DNA from: Bos javanicus
Lineage: Eukaryota > Chordata > Mammalia > Artiodactyla > Bovidae
Assembly: GCF_032452875.1 (NCBI RefSeq)
Contig: NC_083884.1
Span: 21,965,501 to 22,029,500, forward strand
Direction of reading: 5' to 3'
Length of the DNA: 64,000 bases
A model generated the notes under the pieces. The model saw only the letters and a program-made list of their open reading frames with translations. It had not been told where the DNA came from and did no database searches. Made by a program: the position numbers and the translations under genes. This document shows positions 1-11,092 of this stretch, piece after piece. Each line of letters begins with the position of its first letter. The stretch's first letter is position 1.

Positions 1-819
1 GGGCTGGAAGAAGCACAAGCTGGAATCAAGATTGCCGGGAGAAATATCAATAAGCTCAGATATGCAGATGACACCACCCTTATGGCAGAAAGTGAAGAGG
101 AACTCAAAAGCTTCTTGATGAAAGTCAAAGAGAAGAGTGAAAAAGTTGGTTTAAAGCTCAACATTCAGAAAACTAAGATCATGGCATCTGGTCCCATCAC
201 TTCATGGGAAATAGATGGGGAAACAGTGGAAACAGTGTCAGACTTTATTGTTTTGGGCTCCAAAATCACTGCAGATGGTGGTTGTAGCCATGAAATTAAA
301 AGACGCTTACTCCTTGGAAGAAAAGTTATGACCAACCTAGATAGCATATTCAAAAGCAGAGACATTACTTTGCCAACAAAGGTCCGTCTAGTCAAGGCTA
401 TGGTTTTTCCAGTGGTCGTGTATGAATGTGAGAGTTGGACTGTGAAGAAAGCTGAGCACCAAAGAATTGATGCTTTTGAACTGTGGTGTTGCAGAAGACT
501 CTTGAGAGTCCCTTGGACAGCAAGGAGATCCAACCAGTCCATCCTAAAGGAGATCAGTCCTGGGTATTCATTGGAAGGACTGATGCTGAGGCTGAAACTC
601 CAATACTTCGGCCGTCTCATGTGAAGAGTTGACTCATTGGAAAAGACCCTGATGCTGGGAGGGATTGAAGCCAGGAGGAGAAGAGGACAACAGAGGATGA
701 GATGGCTGGATGGCATCACCGACTCAATGGACGTGAGTTTGGGTAAACTCTGGGAGTTGGTGATGGACAGGGAGGCCTGGCGTGCTGCAATTCATGGGGT
801 TGCAAAGAATCTGACATGA
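1..819 (+). pseudogene. BovB reverse transcriptase C-terminal remnant
   Basis: Frame 1 is open from the window edge. It contains the RT catalytic box YADD at 61-72, followed by the thumb and C-terminal region of the BovB protein. It stays in one frame to 819 apart from a single stop (TGA at 622-624). The copy at 29672-30106 has CGA at the matching codon, so this stop looks like a CpG C-to-T decay. The protein would make cDNA at the nicked target site. The copy is non-functional because of the stop, and its endonuclease part is not visible here. Confidence 0.85.
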
Positions 820-851
820 CTGAGCGACTGAACTCAACTGAACTGAACTGA
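1..851 (+). mobile_element. BovB LINE, 3' end, cut by left window edge
   Basis: This is the 3' part of an RTE-type BovB retrotransposon. It enters at base 1 inside the reverse transcriptase, passes through the RT C-terminal region, and ends in the short ACTGA-type tail repeats near 851. The terminal stretch is the same unit shared with the Bov-tA and BOV-A SINEs, which are thought to use BovB machinery. The 5' part lies outside the window, so its full length is unknown. CpG sites are partly intact, which suggests a fairly young copy. Confidence 0.93.
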
Positions 852-1085
852 GTCATTAATGAGTTTGTTAAGTAAGAAAAAAAAGTCAAACAAAAACTAT
901 CAAATAAAAATTAATGTAAATACTATTTTAGTAAAGAATTTGTAAATCATACAGCCAAATTGTAGAACAGATGTCATTTAAACAGCTTCTTTAAAATCAT
1001 CTGACTTAAGATCCTGTTTAATGTCTATTTCTAAAATATCTAACTTCTTAGATTTCAAGGTCCTAATGAGAGTTAGATGATTTAT

Positions 1086-1357
1086 GCTGCTGCTGCTAAG
1101 TCGCTTCAGTCGTGTCCGACTCTGCGCTACCCCATAGATGGCAGCCCAACAGGCTCCCCCGTCCCTGGGATTCTCCAGGCAAGAACACTGGAGTGGGTTG
1201 CCATTTTCTTCTCCAATGCATGAAAGTGAAAAGTGAAAGTGAAGTCGCTCAGTCGTGTCTGACTCTTAGCAACCCCAGGGACTGCAGCCTACCAAACTCT
1301 TCGGTCCATAGGATTTCCAGGCCAGAGTACTGGAGTGGGGTGCTATTGCCTTCTCCG
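1086..1357 (-). mobile_element. BOV-A2 dimeric SINE with perfect TSD
   Basis: Two BOV-A monomers are joined by the (GTGAAAA)-type linker, and the CTG/CAG tail lies at 1086. The strand is given with the CAG tail as the 3' end. The flanks carry a perfect 11-bp target-site duplication, AGATGATTTAT at 1075-1085 and 1358-1368, which fixes both ends. It is non-coding and depends on LINE machinery for movement. Confidence 0.95.
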
Positions 1358-1434
1358 AGATGATTTATAGCCACTTATTAAACATAAATAAAATTCCTCT
1401 CTTTTCAATTTTAATTAAAATCTTAAAAATTTAA

Positions 1435-1950
1435 GATTACTCAGCCATTAAAAAGAATACATTTGAATCAGTTCTAATGAGATGGATGAAACTGGAACCT
1501 ATTATACAGAGTGAAGTAAGCCAGAAAGAAAAACACCAATACAGTATACTAACACATATATATGGAATTTAGAAAGATGGTAACAATAACCCTGTGTATG
1601 AGACAGCAAAAGAGACACTGAAGTATAGATCAGTCTTATGGACTCTGTGGGAGAGGGAGAGGGTGGGGAGATTTGGGAGAATGGCATTGAAACATGTATA
1701 ATATCATGTATGAAACGAGTCGCCAGTCCAGGTTCGATGCAGGATACTGGATGCTTGGGGCTGGTGCACTGGGCCGACCCAGAGGGAGGGTATGGGGAGG
1801 GAGGAAGGAGGAGGGTTCAGGATGGGGAACACAGGTATACCTGTGGTGGATTCACTTCGATATTTGGCAAAACTAATACAATATTGTAAAGTTTAAAAAT
1901 AAAATAAAATTAAAAAAAAAACAAAAACAAACAAAAAAATAAATAAATAA
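1435..1950 (+). mobile_element. L1 (bovine type), 5'-truncated 3' end with A-rich tail
   Basis: The sequence begins in the end of ORF2 (a region related to ACTCAGCCATTAAAAAGAAT) and runs through the bovine L1 3' UTR, including CAGTCCAGGTTCGATGCAGG. It ends in an A-rich tail at about 1893-1950. Several CpGs are intact and it is close to the remembered consensus, so it is a young copy. A short AAAATTT match at both ends may be the TSD. Confidence 0.9.
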
Positions 1951-2317
1951 AATTTCTTAACTTATAATAAGTTCTCTTTGCTTCTACTATTCCTTTGGTT
2001 AAAAAAACTTTATTGTTGACCTTGCTGTATCCCTGTTAGCCAGTGGAAAGTATATTCTGTAAAAGCAAAGTTATTTACTTAAAGTTGTTTCAGCAAATCT
2101 GAGAGAATAAGTATGACAAATCACATTTTCATAAATAGAAACAATTCAATTCATAACAAAATGGCTCTGAATATATTTGAGGAATTTTGTAACCTGTGTA
2201 ATTTCTTGTTTGATATGCAGATGTATAAGAACTTGCTTCAGTACTAAAATCTTCACTTTCTACTCTTTTTAGGATACTTTCACTTCATTCCCAGAAGAAA
2301 TAAAAATGAAGATTTAA
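1951..2317. other. AT-rich stretch, nothing recognised
   Basis: I see no open frame, structured RNA or repeat family in this AT-rich segment between an L1 tail and a Tigger element. Confidence 0.5.
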
Positions 2318-2758
2318 TATATGGGTATATTTTGTTTTATCGCTCTTGGCTTTATTGTGCTTCACAATTACTGTGTTTTTTATAAAGTAGAGATTTGTGA
2401 CAACCCTTTCTCAAGCAAGTCTATTGGCATTTTTTCAACAGCATTTGCTCACTTCATATCTCTGTCACAGTTTGATAATTCTCACAATATTTCAGGCTTT
2501 TTCATTATTATTGTATTTATCATGGTGATCTTTGATATACATATTGTAATTGTTTTGATATTTTTTTAGCAATAGAATATTTTTAAAATATATACATTAT
2601 TTTTAAGGCATAATGTTACTGTATAATAGATTATATTATAGTGTGTACGTAGCTGTTCACTAAGAAACCAACAATCCTTGAGTAACTTATTTTATTTTTA
2701 TATTCATTTTATTATATTGTCCTGGAGCCGAACTTGCAGTATCATTAACATATGTCTG
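2318..2758 (+). mobile_element. Tigger1-like non-autonomous DNA transposon
   Basis: The left end resembles the Tigger1 terminal region (pyrimidine-rich TTTTATTGCGCTT type, here decayed). The body keeps the phrase about CAGCATTTGCTCACTTC, and the right end corresponds to the Tigger1 3' inverted repeat ending near CATATGTCTG. The transposase gene is missing, so this is an internally deleted, MITE-like copy of about 440 bp. It is heavily mutated, as expected for a pre-ruminant element. The frame at 2321-2569 is not a gene. Confidence 0.75.
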
Positions 2759-4665
2759 CTTTGGCAAATGTTTGTCTTTTGTCAAAAAATGGCAAAATGA
2801 AAATTGTAGAAACAAGTTATTTCTTGGGCAGGTTCCTCTTATCAACAATAAGTAAATCAATATAAGGATTGAATGATCTCTTATGAAATTATCAGTTTAC
2901 TTTTAAAAAGTAAGACCAATTTTTATTTTGTTTTTATTTTTGTGACAATGTATATAAATGTGTTTTATTTTTACTAAATGATAGCTGTGAAATCAACTCA
3001 ATAGACTTCTTTATACACTTGTAAACTTACTAGCAGCTTTAATAGGAGTAACAGCTGAAAAAACACCCATAAATGAAAGGAACATTTTAAGAAATATACT
3101 AAGCTTTATGTTCAACGGTTTTTAGGATAATGTTCACAATAAAATTGGAAGAAGAGAGTATGGATTTCCCTAAACATAGAGATTGTGTCAGTATTCCCAT
3201 AATGTTAATAATTTTTAAATTCAATTAATACAATGTGACATATAGTGAGTACAGGAGAAACCTTAAGAAATCCATTAAAATTAAAACCAGTTTTGTAAAA
3301 ATGTGTTCTCTCTTAAAGTTTAAAATATCTGTCTCTTAAAGACTATTAAAACTTTTTCTTCTTGCTATTTAAGTTATAGAGACACATAAAGTTGTTACTT
3401 GGCTTTCTGCTCAGAGTGATAACTGAATGCATTTCTATAGATCTCCTCCTTTCAAAATTATATTGATATGATAAAAGTAATATTTAAATAAAATAGCTCC
3501 CTGGCATCTCTGGGACACAGAAAATTTTCGTAGACTAGAAACACTTAGGAAATTGTGTAAGATGGAAAAGATAGATTGGAGGGGTTTAGAAGTGGAATTC
3601 CATACCTCCGTTTCACTGTGAAATTTCCATAGTTACTCTCTTCGTCAACTTAGTGGTAATTTCTTTTGCCTTTTCAGTTTTGTTCATGTTCCCCTTTTGG
3701 AAACTGCTGGCATTTCCCTGTGTTTTTTTCTCCTCTTACAGTTGTGCCTTATTTTGTTTCCTTAGATAGTAACTTTAAAACGTTTGTTAATTTTAGTTGG
3801 CTTGGCAAGTACAGGGGAGCTAATATAAAGGGCAGATAATGGGTGTGGCATTGGGAATAAATACATTAGATCAGTTAGCATTAGCCTATCACTGCTTATT
3901 CTTAAAAAAAAAAAAAGGAAAAACCTGACATAATAAAAACAGATTTATATACATACACAAAAACTATCACCTCACTCCTGCTGCTCTAAATCATCTTGAT
4001 CATTGATAAGGCTATTCTAGCTTTTTAAAAATTAGAATTATCATAGATTTTAATAACATTTTTATCTAATGCTTAAAGATTTCATATATTTTTGCTATTA
4101 AGACTTTATATCCATTATTCATTAGGCGTAGTTTAAAACACCTTCAGAATTTTCTCAAAGGCGATTGTCCTAATCATAATTTCTAATCTTCCTTATCTTG
4201 TTAATTAATACAATTTTATTAAGACATCTATTTTATCAAATATTCAACTGAATTTATTGTTTCTCCTAATTAGCACAACACATGCTTTGGAGATTATCTA
4301 ATTTTATTGGCTTTTTGAAAAATAAAGTGCTAATTTGCAGCTTCCTAACTTCTAAATATTTCTTTAGTACCATGAGTTCTCTATAAAATCTTTATTCCCA
4401 ACCATTTTACCCTGTTGCATTAGCTAATTCTACAAGTAGTTTTCAAAAGGTTATATGCTCTGCATCTATTATTACAGTTTTGAGTTGGAAAGTAATCACT
4501 TAACTGAATGGTAGTTTGGCTGATGGAGATTTATAGAACCATTATCTTTCCCTATTTCAAACAACATCTCTTCTTTTACATTCAGTTTTGTAGATAAGTG
4601 TGATATTTTTAAAATATAAATTTGATAAGTGTGATTTTATTCCATTTTTTGGCTGTTAAAAAAAA
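2759..4665. other. 1.9 kb AT-rich region without recognisable feature
   Basis: I recognise no interspersed repeat and no credible coding frame here. A short A-run lies at 3904-3914 and another directly before the BovB insertion at 4658-4670. Very old repeats beyond recognition by eye are possible. Confidence 0.5.
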
Positions 4666-4678
4666 AAAAATCTGTCCA

Positions 4679-7084
4679 TTTCAGTTCAGTTCAGTTGCTC
4701 AGTCACGTCTGACTCTTTGCGACCCCATGGACTGCAGCACACCAGGCCTCCCTGTCCATCACCAACTCCTGGAGTTTACTCAAACTCATGTCCATCAAGT
4801 CGGTGATGCCATCCAGCCATCTCATCCTCTGTCGTCCTCTTCTCCTCCTGGGTTCAATCTTTCCCAGCATCAGGGTCTTTTCCAAAGAGTCAGTTCTTTA
4901 CATCAGGTGGCCAAAGTGTTGGAGTTTCAGCTTCAGTATCAGTCCTTCCAGTGGATACTCAGGACTGATTTCCTTTAGGATGGACTGGTTGGATCTCCTT
5001 GCAGTTGAAGAGACTCTCAAGAGTTTTCTCCAACACCACTTTGAGTTTTCTCAAAAGCATCAATTCTTTGGCCTTCAGTTTTCTTTATGGTCCAATTCTC
5101 ACATCCATACATGGCTGCTGGAAAAACCATAGCTTTGGCTAGACGGACCTTTGTTGGTAAAGTAATGTCTCTGCTTTTAAATATGCTGTCTAGGTTGGTC
5201 ACAGCTTTTCTTCCAAGGAGCAACCATTTTTTAATTTCATGGCTGCAGTTACCATCTGAAGTGATTTTGGAGCCCCCAAAATAAAGTCTGTCACTGTTTC
5301 CATTGTTTCCCCATCTATTTTCCATGAAGTGATGGGACCAGATGCCATGATCTTCATTATCTGAATGTTGAGTTTTAAGCCAAATTTTCACTCTCCTCTT
5401 TCAGTTTCATCAAGAGGCTCTTTAGTTCTTCACTTTCTGCCATAAGGGTGGTATCATCTGCATCTCTGAGGTAACTGATATTTCTCCCTGGTTCTAGATT
5501 GTGTATCATCCAGTCCAGCATTTCACATGATGTACTCTGCATGTAAGTTAAAATAAGCAGGGTGACAATATACAGCCATGATGTAGTCCTCTCCTGATTT
5601 GGAACCAGTCTGTTGTGCCATGTCCAGTTCTAACTGCTTCTTCTTAACCTGCATATAGATTTCTCAGGAGATTGGTAAGGTGGTCTGGTATTTCCATCTC
5701 TTGAATCATTTTCCACAGTTTGTTGTGATCCACACAGTCAAAGGCTTTGGCATAGTCAGTAAAACAGAAATAGATGTCTTTCTGGAATTCTCTTGCTTTT
5801 TCAATGATCCAACGGATGTTGGCAATTTGATCTCTGGTTCCTCTGTCTTTTCTAATTCCAGCTTGAACATCTGGAAGTTCACAGTTCATGTACTGTTGAA
5901 GACTGGCTTGGAGAATTTTGAGCATTACTTTGCTGGTGTGTGAGATGAGTGCAATTCTGTGGTTTTTTGAAAATTCTTTGTCATTGCCTTTCTTTGGGAT
6001 TGGAATAAAATCAGACCTTTTTGAGTCCTGTGGCCACTGCTGAGTTTTCCAGATTTGCTGGAATATTGAGTGCAGCACTTTTACAGCATCATCTTTTAGA
6101 TTTGAAATACCTCAACTGGAACTCCATTACTTCCACTAGCTTTGCTCGTAGTGATGCTTCCTAAGGCCCACTTGACTTCACATTCCAGGATGTCTGGCTC
6201 TAAGTGAGTGACTGCACCATCATGGTTATCTGGGTCATGAAAATTTTTGTATAGTTCTGTATATTCTTGCCACCTCTTCTTAATATCTTTTGCTTCTGTT
6301 TGATCCATATCATTTCTGCCCTTTATTGAGCCCATCTTTGCATGAAATGTTCCCTTGATATCGCTAGTTTTCTTGAAGAGATCTCTAGTCTTTCCCATTC
6401 TACTGTTTTCCTCTATCTCTTTGCACTGATCACTGAGGAAGGCTTTCTTATCTCTCCTTGCTATAATTTGGAACTCTGTATTCAAATGGGTATATCTTTC
6501 CTTTTCTTCTTTGCTTTTATCTTGTCTTCTTTTGTCAGCTATTTGTAAGGCCTCTTCAGACAACCATTTTACGCTTTTGCATTTCTTTTTCTTGGGGATG
6601 GTCTTGATCACTGTCTCCTGTACAATGTCACAAACCTCCATCCATAGTTCTTCAGGTACTCTCTGTACAATATATAATCACTTGAATCTAATTGGCCCTT
6701 CTACTGTATAATCATAAGGGATTTAATTAAGGTCATACCTGGATGGTCTAGTGGTTTTCCCTACTTTCTTTAAGTCTGAATTTGTCAGTAAGGAGTTCAC
6801 GATCTGAGCCACAGTCAGCTCCTGGTCTTGTTTTTGCTGACTATGTAGAGCTATTCCATCTTAACCTGCAAAGAATATAATCAATCTGATTTCGATATTG
6901 ACCATCTGGTGATGTCCATGTGTAGAGTCTTCTCTTCTGTTGTTGGAAGAAGGTGTTTTCTATGACCAGTGCGTTCTCTTGGCAAAACTCTGTTAACCTT
7001 TGCCCTGCTTCACTCTGTACTCCAAGGCCAAATTTGCTTCTTACTCCAGGTTTCTCTTGACTTCGTACTTTAGCATTCCAGTCC
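4679..7084 (-). mobile_element. BovB LINE, 2.4 kb, 5'-truncated, perfect TSD
   Basis: This is a long antisense BovB copy, with its 3' tail (TCAGTTCAGTTCAG) at 4681 and its 5' break inside the endonuclease domain. A perfect 13-bp target-site duplication, AAAAATCTGTCCA, lies at 4666-4678 and 7085-7097. This shows a normal target-primed insertion truncated at the 5' side. It is the most complete uninterrupted BovB in the window. Confidence 0.96.
4703..7084 (-). pseudogene. BovB ORF2 remnant (endonuclease C-terminus plus RT)
   Basis: In order from 7084 downward: the C-terminal APE-type endonuclease (DWNAKV and NQIDYIL motifs, 6841-7084), the linker (6096-6641), the RT palm (5644-6078, with DYAKAFDCVDH) and the RT C-terminal region (5017-5391 and 4703-4885). 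The frame is broken several times. Two catalytic sites are also damaged. The endonuclease SDH motif reads SDR (codon at 6799-6801), and the RT YADD box reads DADD (5453-5464). The protein is therefore dead independently of its frameshifts. Confidence 0.88.
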
Positions 7085-7315
7085 AAAAATCTGTCCAGAA
7101 TTCTGCAAATTTTTAAAATTTGACTTTGAAATAAAAATTTTCATCTGAATTTATTTTAATTTTCATTCAAAAATTCTTTTTGAAAATCAGTGGTCCCATT
7201 AAATATGGATATTCTAGTGGATTCTTTAATGCAGTGAAAGTTTCTAGTTTTACTTCTTGAATTATTGCTTCTTCATCCATGTTGTTGTTACTTTCTGGGG
7301 TTTCTTAATGCACGG

Positions 7316-7434
7316 TATATACAATAACACAAGTCATGTGGGGTATTGGTTCCCCTACCAGGGATCGAACCTTTCCCCTCTCCAGTGGAAACACAGAGTG
7401 TTAACCACTGGGCCACCAGGAGTCCCACCTTGAA
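7316..7434 (-). mobile_element. CHR-2-like tRNA-derived SINE
   Basis: Read on the minus strand, it starts GGGACTCCTGGTGGCCCAGT and contains a B-box-like GGTTCGATCC, as in cetartiodactyl CHR SINEs derived from tRNA-Glu. It lacks the BOV-A half, so it is not Bov-tA. The subfamily label is uncertain. Confidence 0.75.
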
Positions 7435-7937
7435 GTGTTTTGATCTCCTTATTTCTTTTCATAGGTACTTATCCCTTTTAAGTATCTTCTCTACTTGGAA
7501 AAATTTCTTTAACTTAGTTTTCCAAAATGCCATAGTTAAATATTTGTTTCATTTGCCTGAATATTTGCCTGGAATCTTTGTGCTAAACCAAATATTTACT
7601 TTGGACTAAATATTAGAGCATTTGTGTATCCTCTGTAGCTGTGTTTCCTTCATACTCATCATCTTATCATCCTGGATCCATTAGATTAAAATGTTGAGCA
7701 AACTGTATTTCTTTCCATTCACAGGATTGCAGGGCAATTGGTTGGAGGGTAGTGTGTGAAAGAAAATATTCTTATTCGTTTTCAGGTTGCCCTGTGCAAA
7801 TTCTGCACAGCGACCCAGTGTGTATTCTCACTCTGCTTGTACCTACAACCTTTACAGTTAGAAGTCTTCATTGGACCACATGTGTGGGTAAGGGTCACTC
7901 TCTAGTGTCCAATGCTATTACAGACTGTTTCCCTAAA

Positions 7938-7938
<1 letters not shown>
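7435..7938. other. Unique sequence, nothing recognised
   Basis: About 500 bp without a recognisable repeat or gene. Frames here are short and show no domain. Confidence 0.45.
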
Positions 7939-7977
<39 letters not shown>

Positions 7978-7991
7978 ATTATATATAATAT
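7939..7991. repeat. (TA)n(CA)n microsatellite
   Basis: An alternating TA run passes into CA and then back into a TA-rich stretch. Its right edge (7981-7991) is the left target-site duplication of the next SINE, so the microsatellite existed before that insertion. Confidence 0.95.
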
Positions 7992-8205
7992 GTGTGCTAA
8001 GTCACTTCAGTCATGTCCAACTCTTTCTCAAACTTATGGATTGTAGCCTGCCAGGCTTCTCTGTACATGGGATTCTCCAGGCAAGAATGGAGTGGGTTGC
8101 CATGCCCTCCTCCAGGGGAACTTCCTGACCCAAAGATCGAACCCACATCTGTAATGTATCCTGCATTGGCAGGAGGGTTCTTTATGACTAGTGCCACCTG
8201 GGAAG
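7992..8205 (-). mobile_element. Bov-tA SINE inserted in a TA-rich microsatellite
   Basis: The antisense copy shows the BOV-A unit followed by the tRNA-derived head (ending GCCACCTGGGAAG). A perfect 11-bp TSD, ATATATAATAT, lies at 7981-7991 and 8206-8216. Confidence 0.93.
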
Positions 8206-8282
8206 ATATATAATATACTGCTTATTATATATATCATATATAATACATATAATATATAAATATATATACATATTTAGTGAAA
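8206..8282. repeat. AT-rich low-complexity tract
   Basis: This is an imperfect TATAATA/ATATAC tract directly right of the Bov-tA. It begins with the SINE's right target duplication and is the other half of the interrupted microsatellite. Confidence 0.85.
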
Positions 8283-8369
8283 ACGGAGTGTTCAAATGTC
8301 TATTATGCTTTTTCCTGTCCTCACAAACTTCCAGACAAAAGAAAATATTGCAATATTTGCTGTTATTCT

Positions 8370-8848
8370 GTAGTCGCAATGTCATGTCAGACTCTTTCGT
8401 GACCCTATGGACTATAGCCCATCAGGCTCTTCTGTCCATAGGATTTCCCAGGAAAGATGCTGGAGTGGGTTGCCTTTTTCTTTTCTAGAGGCTCTTCCTG
8501 ACCCAATGATTGAACTTGTGCCTTCTGCGTTAGCAGATGGATTCTTTACCACATCTGCTGCTGCTGCTAAGTCGCTTCACTTGTGTCTGACTCCATAGAC
8601 AGTAGCCCACCAGGCTCCCTCGTCCCTGGGATTCTCCAGGCAAGAACACTGGAGTGGGTTGCCATTTCCTTCTCCAATACATGAAAGTGAAAAGTGAAAG
8701 TGAAGTCGCTCAGTCATGTCCAACTCTTCACGACCCCATGGACTGCAGCCTACCAGGCTCCTCCGTCCATGGGATTTTCCAGGCAAGAGTACTGGAATGG
8801 GGTGCCATTGCCTTCTCGGCTTGACCACTGAGCCACCAGGAAAGCCCT
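8370..8848 (-). mobile_element. Bov-tA SINE, split by a BOV-A2
   Basis: The left part (8370-8552) holds the BOV-A unit and most of the tRNA-derived part. The last bases of the head (GACCACTGAGCCACCAGG) resume at 8820-8848. The gap is filled exactly by a BOV-A2, so this copy is older than that insertion. Confidence 0.88.
8553..8819 (-). mobile_element. BOV-A2 SINE nested in Bov-tA
   Basis: A complete BOV-A2 dimer with a CTG-repeat (CAG sense) tail. It is flanked by the near-identical 9-bp duplications CTTTACCAC (8544-8552) and CTTGACCAC (8820-8828), which are part of the interrupted Bov-tA head. Confidence 0.92.
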
Positions 8849-9389
8849 ATTGCAGTATTAGTCTGAACTAAATTATTTTCATGTATTTTTTTTTCATATG
8901 ATAAATACCCTGCTTTGAGCAAGCAGCCCTTCCCATGTCTTTGTGAGGGGATGGACCTCTCTTCAAAATCTGTTCAAATGTTGAGACTGAAGACAGCACA
9001 AATGCAAAGAAGACATAAAAAATGTTGTCACTTAGACTAAGGGCCTTCTCTGAGTATGTAGAGAAGATCTCTAAACTGGGCTTAAAATGGCTTGAAAGAG
9101 GAGGAAAGGAGGCTGGCTTGGGGTTTTTATTGTGGTTAAAGGGTGGGACTGGTGTGAAGCTCTCACACTTGAATTTAGAAGCATGCACATGTAGGGCCTT
9201 GTACACTTGGAATCTTCCACTGGCACCAAAGTAGGAAGCAGCTAAGTTTTCTTTCAGTTTGTTCAGATATGAGGCAGAAGGCAAGGATAGCTGGATGTCC
9301 CTTAAAAGCTGTCGGCAAGAATCAAAATACTAATGAGACTCCTTATTACACCCTTGCTATGGCTGTTTCTGTTTATTTTGTAACAGTGC
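8849..9389. other. Unique sequence with frames on both strands, no gene recognised
   Basis: This stretch is less AT-rich than its surroundings. It holds a 138-codon frame on the minus strand (8868-9284) and a 70-codon frame on the plus strand (9022-9234). I recognise no domain, and overlapping frames on both strands are typical of chance. An old LTR is also possible. Confidence 0.4.
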
Positions 9390-9520
9390 ATCTGCCTCAT
9401 GAAACTGTTGCTATTTATTTGTTTATTTGCCCCAGCTCTACATATTCTGTGTTTCTGGATAGAAGGGACTCTGCCCTGTTTACCATTTTAAACCCTGGAC
9501 CTATCACAGTTCTTCACATC
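9390..9520 (+). mobile_element. Possible L2 3' end fragment
   Basis: The order of short phrases (ATAGAAGGGACTCTGCCCTG followed by CCTGGACCTATCACAG) resembles the L2 3' UTR ending. It is too decayed to be sure by eye. Confidence 0.35.
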
Positions 9521-9770
9521 TCACCTTGCTGTAAAAATAAAATTATTCTTAGTATACTTTTAATACTTATTGAAATTGGCTGAATTACATTTTGCTAAAA
9601 TAGCAATTGGTGAATACATAAGAATTTGGTTGTATTCCTTATTTAAATTGTCCTCTGATTTTAATATTCTTATTTTATGAATTGGCAATGAAATAATGTT
9701 TTGGGGAAAATTGAGTCAAATGAATTTTCAGTTGGGCAGATCAAATCATGTTTTAAAAAACTTGACTCTT

Positions 9771-9797
9771 TTTTTTCCTTCCTTCCTTCCTTTCTTC
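9771..9797. repeat. Short (TTCC)n tract
   Basis: A T-run is followed by about four CTTC units. It is a simple pyrimidine repeat with no other content. Confidence 0.85.
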
Positions 9798-10009
9798 TTA
9801 TATTCATCGTTTCCTTTACTTCCCTATGACATATATTTATTAATTTGTTGTAGGCACTTTGAGAGCAATGTTTTGATAATCTACACAGCAGTATTTTGTA
9901 CCCCAGTGATGCCACTTATCATGGGGTATAGCAAACTAAACAGAGATACAACGCAGTATAATGGTAATAATGATAGTTATAACAACAGCAACGACAGATT
10001 TCTATAGTC

Positions 10010-10100
10010 AGATTTGGAGTTAAATACCAGCAGTACTAGCCTCAGCCATATGAATCTGGGTAAGTAAGCCATGGTTTTCTAATTATCAAGTGAAAAAAAC
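10010..10100 (+). mobile_element. Possible MIR fragment
   Basis: The phrase order around TGAATCTGGGTAAGTAAGCC resembles the MIR core (a CTTGGGCAAGTTACTTAACC-type region). It is weak and short. Confidence 0.35.
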
Positions 10101-10307
10101 ACTGTCTTATAGGATTTTACAATTAATTATTAATATATAAAATACTATATAAACCAATCAATATTATGCCTGAAATGGCATTTGGCAAAAACCAGTGAGC
10201 AGGTGTGTAAAGATGTATACATTTTGGAGAACACAGCTATTCCTTTATTTCTTTGGTATTTTTGGACTCAGTATTTTTTAAATGAAAGAGACTTTTGGTA
10301 TCAGCTA

Positions 10308-10463
10308 GTCTCCTGGTTATCAAACTTGGTCCATAGTAAACACATTTCTGTGCCTTGTGGTCAGGTGATTTCTATAATGGTAATATGGGATACATCCAGG
10401 AATCTGTATTTTTGTAAAGCTTTTTACGTAATAGTGAAGCATAGCTAATTTGAGGGACCACTG
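10308..10463. mobile_element. MER5A hAT-type DNA transposon relic
   Basis: Both ends resemble MER5A. The left end has GGTTATCAAACTTGG and the right end has a form of TTTGAGGGACCACTG, its inverted partner. The internal phrase CAGGAATCTGTATTTTTG is also typical. It is non-autonomous and ancient. Confidence 0.7.
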
Positions 10464-10484
10464 ATCTTTATACAATCTGATCAT

Positions 10485-10600
10485 TTTATACCTGAGGAAC
10501 TGAGGACCAGAGGACTATTTCTCTGTGCTAGAGAGCTGATTGGTGGCTGAGCTCATGTTTGCCAGTTCAGATCTTTGTCTTCCGTGACACTTTCGTACTC
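10485..10600 (-). mobile_element. MIR SINE fragment
   Basis: The sequence keeps the antisense MIR order: a form of ACCTGAGGAACTGAGGACCAG, then a region where the family has the core 'cacacagctagt', then the end. Decayed. Confidence 0.5.
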
Positions 10601-11080
10601 TGTGGAATTTAAAGGAGTGTATCTGTGGAGAAGCAGTTCTTAAGAGAGCTTTGGTGACTAGATGGTAGCTGTGTGCACGTGGCCAAGGAGGAGTGTCTAA
10701 AGCAAAAACAATGCACTTGGATCTGTGTATCAGAGTCCTGGAGCCATTGAGACTTTAACTCATTTTGCAGTCTAGTCATTTTTCAACAAGGATGATATTA
10801 GGGGAAGGAAATGGATTGTTGTCTTTGATTTATCACTAAGAAATATAACTGCTCTATGCTTAATTTTAAAGGCAAGATCATACTGAGAAAAGCCCATTGA
10901 CTATAGATCTTTGTTTGAACTACAGAGCACTATTATTTTATTCTGGAGACGCTCTGAGGCATTTTTTATGAGTGAAAAATAATAATCACTATTTTATAAG
11001 CTTTGTAATTTAATATAGAATCATCTTAGTCCTATCCACATTCTTAGACTTGAGCTTACTCTTTTTATTTAAGTGTGCTA
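10601..11080. other. Unique sequence, nothing recognised
   Basis: About 480 bp between a MIR relic and a BOV-A2. I see no coding frame or repeat family. Confidence 0.45.
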
Positions 11081-11092
11081 ACTGCATTTGGC

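Noticed and set aside
1086..1357. Regularly repeated short units suggestive of a CRISPR-like array
   Set aside because: The repetition is only the two monomers and linker of a BOV-A2 SINE; there are no equal spacers and the genome is mammalian.
1638..1889. 83-codon plus frame
   Set aside because: It lies wholly in the 3' UTR of an L1 copy.
2321..2569. 82-codon hydrophobic frame resembling a small membrane protein
   Set aside because: The sequence is a Tigger1-like transposon end; the hydrophobicity follows from its T-rich strand.
7939..8282. Idea that the TA/CA microsatellite grew from the Bov-tA tail
   Set aside because: A perfect 11-bp TSD made of the TA-rich sequence lies between microsatellite and SINE, so the microsatellite was the target and is older.
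8868..9284. 138-codon minus frame overlapping a 70-codon plus frame
   Set aside because: Frames on both strands over the same bases and no domain; likely chance.
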